A stretch of 46,671 bases of DNA from Planctomycetaceae bacterium (lineage in GTDB: Bacteria > Planctomycetota > Planctomycetia > Pirellulales > Pirellulaceae), in contig JAAYDI010000170.1 of NCBI GenBank assembly GCA_012729315.1, positions 1-46,671 on the forward strand, read 5' to 3'. The position numbers and the translations under genes are program-made. Under the pieces are notes generated by a model, which saw only the letters and a list, made by a program, of their open reading frames with translations, was not told the DNA's origin and did not search any database. Below, in pieces: positions 16,012 to 24,362 of this stretch. Position 1 is the first letter of the stretch; the number at the start of each line of letters is the position of its first letter.

Positions 16012-18797
16012 GTGATGGCCTCCCGCCGGCCGCCGTCCTCCAGGTTACGGCGAAAGGCCTGATCCTGGCAGATCGCTGCGTACTCGGTCAGTATCTCGGG
16101 GGTCCCGGCTGCCGGCGGCCAGAACTCCTGGTTGTAGATCGACAGCGCCACCTCCCTGGCCCGCTCATGAGCAGATGACACCATTTTGTCATCCCATTCC
16201 GCCAGCAGCAGGCCGGTTTTGGCCACGTCCCTGGGCAACACGATGTAGCCCAGTTGCAGCGGCTGTTCGATGTCCAGTGTCTGTGCGAGCATAAGGTACA
16301 GCGGGAGCTGCAGGTCCACCCACTCGTTCGACTTGAAGTGCGTCTCCTGCGGCGTCCGGGGCGTATCGCCGGTCTTGTAATCGAGGATCGCCCACTGGTC
16401 GTCGCGCTGGTCGATGCGGTCGATCCGGCCGTACAACGTCATGCTGGTCCCTGTGCCCAGGTTCAACCGGGCGGGCGGCTTGCCGCCAGGCGTCTCCACA
16501 TGCGCGATCCGCCACCCGTCCCTGGTCCGTTCCGCCTGCCACACGGCGAACGCATCCAGGCGTGCCCGTGCCTGGGCCAGCTGCACAGCCACCGCCGGCA
16601 ATTGTTCGGCGCCATAGTTCTCCGCCACATACCGATCGAGCGTCTCGTGGAGGAAGCGTCGGATCCGATCGGGGTCGGTCTCATCCCGGATCGATTCGTT
16701 CTCCAGTTGTTTGAGCACCTCGTGCAACAGCGTGCCGAACGTGTCGGGGCCCAGCTCTTCGGCCGCGTCATCCATCGACGCGAGCTTCAACACGTGGCGC
16801 AGATAGAACCGGTAGGGACACGCCAGATACGAGCGGAAGGCCGTGACGCTGATCGCGCTGATCGGCTGCCCAAGTGGCACCGGGCGCCGCACCACGAACC
16901 CCGAGCGGCCGGCAGTGCCCGCTGCCGGCACGGCGCTGCGGGGCGGGCTCCCCGCCTCCGCCCGGAAGAATGCTAATGCCCGGCGGGCCATCGTGTCCGG
17001 GTCGGTGGCGAAGGCCAGCCGGCTGGGCGCCAGCGGGTCGCCGGCGGCTGTCTGCCGGGTGGCGATCAACGTCAGGTTCTGGCGCGACGCCAGCAGTACA
17101 CTCAAAGCATAGGCGTCGCGCGCATAACGGCGGCGGTTATCCAGCAGTTCGAGTTGTTGCCGCAATGTGTTTGGAAGAAACAGATCGGAATTGACCGACG
17201 TCGGCACGCAGCCTTCGTTGAACGACGTGGCAATCAGCGCGGGAGCCATGTCCAGCGGGAGTTCCAGCCAGCCGAGGAGCTCCAACTGGCCCGGCACATG
17301 CGCGGACGGAAGCTGCGTGTCCGCCACCTGCTTCAGCAGCTGCTCGATCGCCTGTGCAGCGGAAACCGTGGGGGCGAACTGCGGGGGAATCTGCTGGAAT
17401 TCGCCCAGCGCCGCGCGCACGGCTTCGAGCGATTTGAGCGTGTAATAGCTGTCCGGTTCGTCGGGGGTCAGCACACTGTCGCCATAGAAGGCCAGCAACA
17501 GTTGGACGATGCCCGGCGCCCACTCGGCCAGCGAACGCGGCGCGCGCTGGACCGGCCGCACAACCGCCTCGATGTGCGCGCCGATCCGCCGCAGCGTCGC
17601 GTACTCCTGGGGGTCACCCGCCCACTGGCCGATCCGCGCCGGCAGGTGCCGATGGTAGTAATCGTCCAGCTGCGACAGCCAGTCCCCGGTCGCTCCGTGG
17701 GAGGCCAGCGCGGCAGTGACATCGGGATGCCGCACCAGCGCTGCCAGGTCGGTGAAGCGGCCCCGCTGCACGAGGTTGCCCAGCGCCTCCAGCAGCCGGT
17801 ACGGGGCGGTCTCGCGGACAGTCTTGCCCACCATCCACCGCGCGGGAAGCTGTGCCTGTTCCAGACGACGCATCAGGTGCGGTATCAGTTGCTCGTCCAG
17901 CACTCCCACCACGATCTCGTCAGCGCGATAGCGCCCGTCGTAGCCCGCAATCACGCTGACCACCGCGTCCGCCTGCTCGGCCGGTCCCTGTACGATCCGC
18001 ATCTGACCCGCCTGCAGATCGATGCGGGCGTCCTGCCAGGCGTCGGGGATCAGGCATCCGTGTTCGTCAAACCGGTCGGCCAGTACGGCAGGTGCGTGCA
18101 CGAACGCCGTGACCCGATCCGCCACTTGCTCGAGCATCTGACGCATGGCGACGTTCATGTCGGTCGTGGCCACCAGCAAAATGTCCTTGTCCGTACGGCA
18201 TTCCCGGTGCTTGATCGCAAACAGGCGAGCGGTCTGCAGATCCCACAACCCCAGTTCGTCCAGAAGGGCCAGGTAGCGTTCCTGTACGGTGCTCAGGAAG
18301 AGCCAGCGGGGAGACTCGTGGAAGCCGCTCAACGCCTGCCCGCGCCGCGCCACCGCCGCGAAATTCAAGGCGTCCGCCGCCAGCTCACGATGCTGCCGCT
18401 GCAGCAGCCCGCCGAGTTCCATCCAGTTGGCGTGGTCGTCCGCGCTGGGGAGCTGCGGAATGAATGGTCGGCACGCGTCCGGGCCAATGTCCTTGAGCGC
18501 CTGCACCCACGCCAGTTGCTGGACCAGATCGGTGGCGAACGGGCGTTTGGATTCGTACAGCAGTTCGGGAAGCTGCCCGACTGTGCGCAGGTGTGGCGGC
18601 ACCAGGACCAGGTCGTGCTGCTCCGCCTGCTCTACCAGCAGTTCCAGCAGACGGCGCCCGGCGCGCGCACCGGGAAATATGAGCACCACCTGATCCAGAT
18701 CCAGCAGGTCACCGCGCTGGTACCGCGCGCGCAAGTGCTCCACCACGGCCGGCAGTGCCGGCTGCCCCCAGTCCATGAACACCCTGGTAATCGGCAT
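16008..18797 (-). CDS. addB: AddB/RexB-like nuclease subunit
   Basis: 929 aa from ATG 18797, which has GGGAGG 10 nt upstream; ATG 18815 lacks a site. The N-terminal helicase-like half has LIFPGARAGRRLLELL where a P-loop would lie, with no usable Walker A, as in inactive AddB/RexB helicase domains. Near 655-670 is AFRSYLACPYRFYLRHVL. The PD-(D/E)XK nuclease has GRIDRI (790-795) and LDYKTGD (Asp806, Lys808), then DLQLPLYL. In AddB proteins with a 4Fe-4S staple, one Cys lies before the nuclease and three at its C-terminus; here only ACPY and one C-terminal Cys (about 910) are visible, so the staple seems absent. It overlaps addA by 4 bp and partners it. Confidence 0.88.
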   Translation of the reverse strand: MPITRVFMDWGQPALPAVVEHLRARYQRGDLLDLDQVVLIFPGARAGRRLLELLVEQAEQHDLVLVPPHLRTVGQLPELLYESKRPFATDLVQQLAWVQALKDIGPDACRPFIPQLPSADDHANWMELGGLLQRQHRELAADALNFAAVARRGQALSGFHESPRWLFLSTVQERYLALLDELGLWDLQTARLFAIKHRECRTDKDILLVATTDMNVAMRQMLEQVADRVTAFVHAPAVLADRFDEHGCLIPDAWQDARIDLQAGQMRIVQGPAEQADAVVSVIAGYDGRYRADEIVVGVLDEQLIPHLMRRLEQAQLPARWMVGKTVRETAPYRLLEALGNLVQRGRFTDLAALVRHPDVTAALASHGATGDWLSQLDDYYHRHLPARIGQWAGDPQEYATLRRIGAHIEAVVRPVQRAPRSLAEWAPGIVQLLLAFYGDSVLTPDEPDSYYTLKSLEAVRAALGEFQQIPPQFAPTVSAAQAIEQLLKQVADTQLPSAHVPGQLELLGWLELPLDMAPALIATSFNEGCVPTSVNSDLFLPNTLRQQLELLDNRRRYARDAYALSVLLASRQNLTLIATRQTAAGDPLAPSRLAFATDPDTMARRALAFFRAEAGSPPRSAVPAAGTAGRSGFVVRRPVPLGQPISAISVTAFRSYLACPYRFYLRHVLKLASMDDAAEELGPDTFGTLLHEVLKQLENESIRDETDPDRIRRFLHETLDRYVAENYGAEQLPAVAVQLAQARARLDAFAVWQAERTRDGWRIAHVETPGGKPPARLNLGTGTSMTLYGRIDRIDQRDDQWAILDYKTGDTPRTPQETHFKSNEWVDLQLPLYLMLAQTLDIEQPLQLGYIVLPRDVAKTGLLLAEWDDKMVSSAHERAREVALSIYNQEFWPPAAGTPEILTEYAAICQDQAFRRNLEDGGRREAIT

Positions 18798-18875
18798 CGT
18801 CTGTGCGCCTCCCATGCATGCCGTTGCCGCGTCCCGTGCTGCGTCATCCGCCTGTGCAGCTCTGCCGGCCGCGCA

Positions 18876-20171
18876 TCACGGGCGGCTGCGCACGTCATGG
18901 CAATACAGGTAGTTGTCATGCCGCACGTAGAGTCGGCCGCCACAGACCACGGGGTAGGCCCAACTGGGCCCTTCCCCCTGCCGCGGGAGCCGAAAGCGGC
19001 TGACAACCTCGAACGACTTGGAGTCCGCAGCCACCAGCCCCATCTGCGACTTTTCGCTCAGTGTGTACAGCATGCCATCGGCACATGTAAGCGATCCCTT
19101 GCCCACTCCCGGAGCGCTGTACATCGTGCGGCCGGTGGCCCAGTCGAGACAGGCCCAGTCGCGGCCGAACTTCGCGCCGTAGAGATAGCCGTCCCACAAC
19201 ACCACGCCACCATGATGATTGTCCAGTTCCGGGTTGCTCCAGACTTCCTCCACTTCCACCTGATTGCCTGCCACTTTCACCTGCAACATGCGCGAGCCGG
19301 TGCCGTACCCGCTGCTGACGTAAACCAGGCCGTCGCGGAAGATCGGCTTGAGCGCGTTGACATCGTACGACGTTTCGTGAGGGACCCGCCAATAGAGTTT
19401 GCCAGTGTCGGCATCCACGCAGATGATGGCTTTGCTGGTGAATGTGAACAGCAGCCGCTTCCCTTCGTATTCGGCTAGCGTCGGAGTGGCGTAGCCGGCC
19501 AGATCCCCTTCGGCGGACGGCGATTGCCAGACCGTCTCGCCAGTCATCTTGTTGAGCGCCACGACCGCCGTCTGGGGACCGCCCGGCGTGCTGATCACGC
19601 GGTCGCCGTCCACCAGGGTCGACTCGGCCAGCGCCCAGGTGATGTTACTGCTGCCGAACCGCTCCAGCACGTTGACGTTCCAGATCGGTTTCCCCGTGGC
19701 TGCCTCCAGACAGAACAGCTCGCCGAGCGGGTTCTGGAAGTAGATCCGGTCATCGTCGACTGTCGGTGTGCCGCGCGTACCGGGGTGGCTGTCTGTCCAC
19801 GCGCCGCCGGCGGGAGTCTGCCACTGGATCTTGCCGTCCAGATCCAGCGCGGTCACCACGCTCTGGTCGTTGATGTTCCCCGCCGTGAAGATCAGGCCGC
19901 GCGCCAGACTGACCGACGAGAATCCCTGGCCAATTCCCTCAGCGGTCCACACCACGCGCGGTCCGTTGGCGGGCCACGTGCGCAGCAGGCCTGTGTCATC
20001 GGAGATGTTGTCGCCGCGGGGTCCCTGGAATGCCGGCCAATAGGGGGCGGCCTCCGTATCAGCCAGCGACACAGGCTGCCCCGTGACCAGAACCTGACTT
20101 TCCCCCTGCGAACAGCCGAAGAGCACAAACAGACCAGTCATCAAGCACATGTGTACTGTGGCGAATCGCAT
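18876..20171 (-). CDS. PQQ-type beta-propeller lipoprotein
   Basis: 431 aa. ATG 20171 has GGGAGG upstream. The N-terminus is a lipoprotein signal (CLMTGLFVLFGCSQG, lipobox LFGC, Cys20). The mature part opens with YWPAFQGPRGDNISDDTG, the hallmark start of planctomycete PQQ-like propellers, followed by blades with TGKPIWN, TGETVWQ and TGKLYWR motifs. There are no heme motifs. It has the same family fold as the protein at 3859, including a shared LDNHHGGVV-like segment (ENHHGGVVLVGD in the other), so the two are paralogues. The function is unknown; it may be a scaffold or a sugar/alcohol-binding propeller. Confidence 0.85.
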   Translation of the reverse strand: MRFATVHMCLMTGLFVLFGCSQGESQVLVTGQPVSLADTEAAPYWPAFQGPRGDNISDDTGLLRTWPANGPRVVWTAEGIGQGFSSVSLARGLIFTAGNINDQSVVTALDLDGKIQWQTPAGGAWTDSHPGTRGTPTVDDDRIYFQNPLGELFCLEAATGKPIWNVNVLERFGSSNITWALAESTLVDGDRVISTPGGPQTAVVALNKMTGETVWQSPSAEGDLAGYATPTLAEYEGKRLLFTFTSKAIICVDADTGKLYWRVPHETSYDVNALKPIFRDGLVYVSSGYGTGSRMLQVKVAGNQVEVEEVWSNPELDNHHGGVVLWDGYLYGAKFGRDWACLDWATGRTMYSAPGVGKGSLTCADGMLYTLSEKSQMGLVAADSKSFEVVSRFRLPRQGEGPSWAYPVVCGGRLYVRHDNYLYCHDVRSRP

Positions 20172-20454
20172 TGTGACTTACCTCCCATGCCAGGCTTCAA
20201 CCTTCAAGCGGTCTCATCGCGGAGGGGTGCCGGGGAGATCGCTCCAGCCGTCCCGACGTTCACCGAGCTTACCAGGGCTCGACCGCACCCCATGATCATC
20301 CACCACCACGACACCCCGCACAAGGTGTGGTCAACGCGCCGGCCGGCAGTCCGGCACGTTGTCTGAGTCGCCAGTTGTCGCGTCTGGAAGGGTTCGAATT
20401 GTTTCCCCGCTACGACCTCTGGCGAAACTCACGCGGTGCGGGCGTTCCCACACA

Positions 20455-22188
20455 TCAATTCGCGCCGCGCGCATCCGGTGCCGGTGTGGCGGGAGGCTGA
20501 CGATCCATGGCCTCCCGCGGGACCTCCAGCCCGGCGGCCCAGTAGGTGCCGTTCAGCAGCAGGCGGCGGAATGCCGGCAGCTGGAAGTCGTCGGGATGTC
20601 CGAGCGAGGTGTAGAAGACGCGGCCACCACCGCTGTGTGTATTGGTCCACGTGACCGGTTCGTGCGGCAGGTCGTCGACGCGGCCCATCATGAGCGGCAC
20701 GGCCTGCGGCCCGAGCGGCTGCGTCTTGTACAGCCAGGACGAGACGGTCCACTCCCCCGCGGGCAGCCCCTGCAGCAGGTCGTGGCCGTGTGCCTCGGGC
20801 AGGATCCAGACCCATGTGGCCGGCCCCGTACCCGGCTGGTTGCCGTGATGCCCCTGGTAGTTGCCTCCCAGCACATCGCGGTCGAACTCGGGCCAGACGT
20901 CGTGCCCGGCCGGCGGTTCACTTGCGCGCAGGGCAAAGGCGTGCGACGCCGTGCGCAGCGCCACGATCGGCTTGCCATCCGCGACGAATCGGCGGAAAAC
21001 GTCAAGTTGCCTTTTCGGCAACGCGCGCCGCCGTATGCTGATGACTGCCGCGTCCGCTTCGGCCAGCTGTGCGATGCCCGGCAGCGACTGGGCGTCCGCC
21101 GCGTCCGCATAGAAGAAGCTGAGCCGGAAATCGCGCTGCAGGTGCTCCCGGGCAAACAGCGTCAGCGTCCGGTCGGTCTGGTACTCGTCCTCGGACATGA
21201 TGATGGCCAGATGCTTGCGGCGGTCGCTGCTGAAACGGAACGGCGTGCCGCCGAGCAGCTGATTGCTGGTGATGGTCGGGCAGACGCATTTCTCGATGTA
21301 CTCGACAATCAGGTCGGTACCGCTGTGGTGCTGGACGAACGGCGACCGCTGCGGGTTATACATGGTGTCGGTCAGGTCGCGCACGAGTACCACACGTTTG
21401 CCGTGCTGGACCAGTTGCCGCAGCCCGAAGGGCCGGCCCAGCACGCACATGTTGGTGTGGACGCCCACCAGCATCACGTGCTGGATGCCGCGTGATTCCA
21501 GCAGGTTCCAGACCTCTTCGCCGCGGTCGCTGATCGCGTCATCGTCGCAGATCTCCAGGAGGTCGATCTGCTGTTTCCAGGGTGCCGCCGGATCGCGTCC
21601 CTCAGCCTTCAGCTGCGTCTCCCACTGGGCGTGCTCCTGCGGATCGTCGTCTTCCCCTCCGTCCGACTGATCGATCGGGTACACTACCTGCTCCTCGGCC
21701 GCAATGCGCTGGCACCATTGCCCGATTTCGGCCGGCAGGTTCGTAGCGCGTGGCGCTTCCTGAGCGCGGCGCCGCGCCGGATGCTCGGCGTAGGCCGCCA
21801 TGCAGTCGCTCGGGGCGTGGATGACGAGCGCCCCGGCGCGGCGCGCCGCGTGCAGGAACTCGTTCATTCGCGGGGCCATCTCCCGGACACGCCGCACGGC
21901 GTTCAGGCAGTGATGCGAGTCCCACATATCGCAGACGATGACCGCCGTCTGAGAGGCCGGCCAACAGGCGGGCTCGGTCAGCGTATGGTGCTGACCACTG
22001 CCGGCAGCCACCGGTACACGGTGGCGCAAGGCGAGCGAGAACTCGTTCCCTCCCGTGTCCCTGGTGAACAGGAAGTTCGAGCCGGGCTCCGACGCGAACG
22101 CGCCACCACCCAGTACACCACACAGGAGCAGCATGGCGCAACCACAGAGCACGGCGCACGCTCCCGCCCAGACACGAGTGGAACACAT
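20455..22188 (-). CDS. exported isochorismatase-like / ThuA-like fusion protein
   Basis: 577 aa from ATG 22188, with GAGGA upstream. The N-terminus is a hydrophobic signal (about 10-33). The first half (about 70-330) is an isochorismatase-family cysteine hydrolase: AVIVCDMWDSHHC with the nucleophile-activating Asp, and LVGVHTNMCVLGR with the candidate catalytic Cys; a Lys in PWKQQIDLLEI may be the third residue. The second half (about 345-570) looks like a ThuA/glutamine amidotransferase-like domain (HLAIIMSEDEY, GKPIVALRTASHAF, WTNTHSGGGRVFYTSLGH), seen in sugar-metabolism clusters. It is upstream of and co-oriented with the PQQ-type lipoprotein, and downstream of the Gfo/Idh/MocA gene. The substrate is unknown. 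Confidence 0.82.
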   Translation of the reverse strand: MCSTRVWAGACAVLCGCAMLLLCGVLGGGAFASEPGSNFLFTRDTGGNEFSLALRHRVPVAAGSGQHHTLTEPACWPASQTAVIVCDMWDSHHCLNAVRRVREMAPRMNEFLHAARRAGALVIHAPSDCMAAYAEHPARRRAQEAPRATNLPAEIGQWCQRIAAEEQVVYPIDQSDGGEDDDPQEHAQWETQLKAEGRDPAAPWKQQIDLLEICDDDAISDRGEEVWNLLESRGIQHVMLVGVHTNMCVLGRPFGLRQLVQHGKRVVLVRDLTDTMYNPQRSPFVQHHSGTDLIVEYIEKCVCPTITSNQLLGGTPFRFSSDRRKHLAIIMSEDEYQTDRTLTLFAREHLQRDFRLSFFYADAADAQSLPGIAQLAEADAAVISIRRRALPKRQLDVFRRFVADGKPIVALRTASHAFALRASEPPAGHDVWPEFDRDVLGGNYQGHHGNQPGTGPATWVWILPEAHGHDLLQGLPAGEWTVSSWLYKTQPLGPQAVPLMMGRVDDLPHEPVTWTNTHSGGGRVFYTSLGHPDDFQLPAFRRLLLNGTYWAAGLEVPREAMDRQPPATPAPDARGAN

Positions 22189-22278
22189 CGCGACAGTCCT
22201 CGCTTCAATGGTGGGTGTTGTTTGCCACATCGAAAACGAGTCTACGCGCCGCGCGAGCGGTTGGCAACGTTGACGAAC

Positions 22279-22308
22279 TGATCAGGGTCCAGTCTCGTGA
22301 CCTGATCA
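22279..22308. promoter_or_regulatory. perfect 8-bp inverted repeat, possible operator
   Basis: TGATCAGG (22279-22286) and CCTGATCA (22301-22308) are separated by 14 bp. The site is about 90 bp upstream of the isochorismatase-ThuA start (22188, minus), where a repressor or activator site would lie. It could also form a weak hairpin in the transcript. Confidence 0.35.
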
Positions 22309-22337
22309 CCTGTCCCAAGGACCGCCTATGATGCAAG

Positions 22338-22365
22338 GTGGCCCACCGGTGGAACGGTGGACCAC
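22338..22365 (-). terminator. hairpin downstream of the Gfo/Idh/MocA gene
   Basis: GTGGCCCACCG (22338-22348) pairs with CGGTGGACCAC (22355-22365): 11-bp stem, one mismatch, 6-nt loop, about 50 nt past the stop at 22418. No U-tract follows, so it may be a 3' stabilising hairpin and not an intrinsic terminator. Confidence 0.4.
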
Positions 22366-22417
22366 GGAGCGACGTGTTCAGGCTCGCTGGCAGCGTGCGC
22401 GTGTGCCGCCGCAGCCG

Positions 22418-23725
22418 CTAGGCGACTTCCCAGCCGGCCCGGTACGACTTGCGAATGAACTGGTCGGCCTCCGGGCAGTTGGTGGCTTTCAAGTTCGCGG
22501 CGTCCCACTCGAGCGGTTGTCCCGTGCGGTATGCGACGTTGCCCAGCAGCACGGTTTCGGTCAGCGCTCCGGAGTAATCGAAGTTACAGGTAGTGGGAGA
22601 GCCGTCCTTGCAGGCCTGGATCCATTCGTTGTGATGCCCGACCGACTGCGGGATCGTCTGCGGCGGCGGCTGGAACCGGGCGAACTTGTCCGACGGGAAC
22701 AGGCGGTAGCTGCCGTAATCCGCGAACATGTGTCCCTCGCTCCCCACGAACATGACACCGGAAGCCGGGACACGTTCGCCTGCCACGGTCTGGGGAATCC
22801 GGTCGCCGTCGTACCAGGTGAGTTTCACCGGCGGCAATCCATTGCGCTCGGGGAACTGGTAGTGCACGATCAGTCCCAGGGGGCACGTTTCGGGATGCAC
22901 GGCCGGCCCTTCGGCTTCGCAGTGCGTCGGATGGCGCAGCTGGAGTGCCCAGAACGGCAGGTCCATGTAGTGGCAGGCCATGTCGCCGAGCGTTCCCTGG
23001 CCGAAGTCCCACCATTTTCGCCAGTTGGCCGGATGATAGATGCCGGGCCAGAACGGCCGTTCAGGAGCGGGCCCGAGCCACAGATCCCAATCGAGTGTTG
23101 CCGGAGGTGTCTGGCTGCCTTCCGGCCGCTCGCCACCTCCCCAGCCTTTACCGACCCACACGTGGACTTCCGTCACGTCCCCCAGCACTCCCGCCTGCAC
23201 GATCTCGACCACGCGGCGGTAGTTGTCCTCGGCGTGGATCTGCGTCCCCAACTGCGTGGCGAGGCCGCGCTCCTTGGCTACCTCGGCAATTACACGCGAT
23301 TCGTGGACGGTGTGCGTCAGAGGCTTCTCGCAGTACACGTGCAGCCCTGCGCGGAGCGCGCGAATGGTGGCCGGGGCATGGTGATGGTCGGGCGTGCCGA
23401 CCATCACGGCGTCGATCTTGCCGACTTCCTGGTCGAGCATTTCGCGGTAGTCCGCGTACGTGCGGGCGCCCTTGTACTCCGCTGCCGCGCGAGCCAGCCG
23501 GTCCTTGTCCACATCCACCAGGACGGCGATGTTCTCGTGCTGCAGCGCCCGGATGTCATCCCCGGCACGCCCGGAAACACCCACACAGGCGATGTTCAGC
23601 TTCTGGTGGACCGACGTGGAGGCGGCACGCGCCAGTTCGCTCCAGACACCGGTCGACAGGATGGCCGCGCCTGCGGCTGTGTGCCTGAGAAAATCACGAC
23701 GGGTAACATTCTGCTGCATCGCCAT
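22418..23725 (-). CDS. Tat-exported Gfo/Idh/MocA-family oxidoreductase
   Basis: 435 aa from ATG 23725 with GAGGA about 11 nt upstream; a second ATG at 23719 is nearly as good. The N-terminus MAMQQNVTRRDFLRHTAAG is a twin-arginine signal ending near SELARA. The Rossmann half has IACVGVSGRAGDDI and VGTPDHHHAPATIRAL; VYCEKPLTHTVHESR supplies the conserved EKP lysine. The C-terminal alpha/beta half includes WDLWLGPAPERPF and GTLGDMACHYMDLPFWAL, typical of the large planctomycete set of exported family members. It probably oxidises or reduces a sugar derivative with bound NAD(P). It is divergent from nikR, with 167 bp between the two start codons. Confidence 0.9.
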   Translation of the reverse strand: MAMQQNVTRRDFLRHTAAGAAILSTGVWSELARAASTSVHQKLNIACVGVSGRAGDDIRALQHENIAVLVDVDKDRLARAAAEYKGARTYADYREMLDQEVGKIDAVMVGTPDHHHAPATIRALRAGLHVYCEKPLTHTVHESRVIAEVAKERGLATQLGTQIHAEDNYRRVVEIVQAGVLGDVTEVHVWVGKGWGGGERPEGSQTPPATLDWDLWLGPAPERPFWPGIYHPANWRKWWDFGQGTLGDMACHYMDLPFWALQLRHPTHCEAEGPAVHPETCPLGLIVHYQFPERNGLPPVKLTWYDGDRIPQTVAGERVPASGVMFVGSEGHMFADYGSYRLFPSDKFARFQPPPQTIPQSVGHHNEWIQACKDGSPTTCNFDYSGALTETVLLGNVAYRTGQPLEWDAANLKATNCPEADQFIRKSYRAGWEVA

Positions 23726-23844
23726 GGTGGGAGTCCTCAAGGTAGGGGGGGTAATGCGGTGGGAGAGCAACATCTTGAGCCTAATCATCCGCGGCGGGTC
23801 AGTCAATCAGGCCGGTGCACCTGCGCTCCTGCGCTCGGGGTGGC

Positions 23845-23879
23845 TTGCGGTGGTAATACGGCATTACTAGAGTGTAGTA
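23845..23879 (+). promoter_or_regulatory. candidate nikR promoter overlapped by inverted repeats
   Basis: TTGCGG (23845-23850), 17 bp, TAGAGT (23868-23873) is a modest sigma-70 match. Two perfect short dyads overlap it: GTAAT-N5-ATTAC (23853-23867) and TACTA-N5-TAGTA (23865-23879). They end 14 nt before the GTG of nikR. The position suits autoregulation by NikR, though the sequence differs from the E. coli GTATGA-N16-TCATAC operator. Confidence 0.5.
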
Positions 23880-23892
23880 TCGGAGGTGTAGC

Positions 23893-24309
23893 GTGTCGGA
23901 CTTGGTGCGTATCAGCATGTCGCTGGAGAACAGCCTGCTGGAGAATTTCGACGAGTACGTCGAGAACCAGGGGTATCCGACCCGATCCGAGGCGATCAAG
24001 GCGCTCATGCGCCAGTCGCTCTCCGAACAGGCCTGGACCCAGAATCAGCTGGTGGCGGGCTCGGTCACTCTGGTATACGACCACCACCGCCAGGGCATTG
24101 TGAAGCGGTTGATGGACGTGCAGCACGACTTCGGCGCAGTGATCGTGTCGACTCAGCACGTGCACCTGGATCATCACCACTGCCTGGAGATCATTGTCGT
24201 CAAGGGGAAGGCATCGCTGATCCGGGAACTAGTGGGTGTGTTCAAATCGATGAAGGGTGTGAAGCATAACTCGCCGGTGATGGTGTCCGTTGGCAAGAGC
24301 CTGGCGTGA
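23893..24309 (+). CDS. nikR: nickel-responsive transcriptional regulator NikR
   Basis: 138 aa from GTG 23893 with a strong GGAGG 6 nt upstream. Residues 1-45 form the ribbon-helix-helix DNA-binding domain (VRISMSLENSLLENFDEYV, YPTRSEAIKALMR). Residues 55-135 form the ACT-like metal-sensing domain. The high-affinity nickel ligands are all present with exact spacing: His78, His89, His91 and Cys97 (TQHVHLDHHHCLE), matching His76, His87, His89 and Cys95 of the E. coli protein. It should repress the downstream transporter when nickel is plentiful. Inverted repeats lie directly upstream; nikMN follows 53 bp downstream. The length equals the family norm. Confidence 0.97.
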   Translation: MSDLVRISMSLENSLLENFDEYVENQGYPTRSEAIKALMRQSLSEQAWTQNQLVAGSVTLVYDHHRQGIVKRLMDVQHDFGAVIVSTQHVHLDHHHCLEIIVVKGKASLIRELVGVFKSMKGVKHNSPVMVSVGKSLA

Positions 24310-24362
24310 GGGGCGGTGGAGAGCGGACTGCGGCGGCGTCTGGAAGAGGGTGAGAGTCCGCG

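Noticed and set aside
13480-16062. 860-codon plus-strand frame opposite addA
   Set aside because: addA carries every helicase and nuclease motif on the minus strand; the antisense translation has none.
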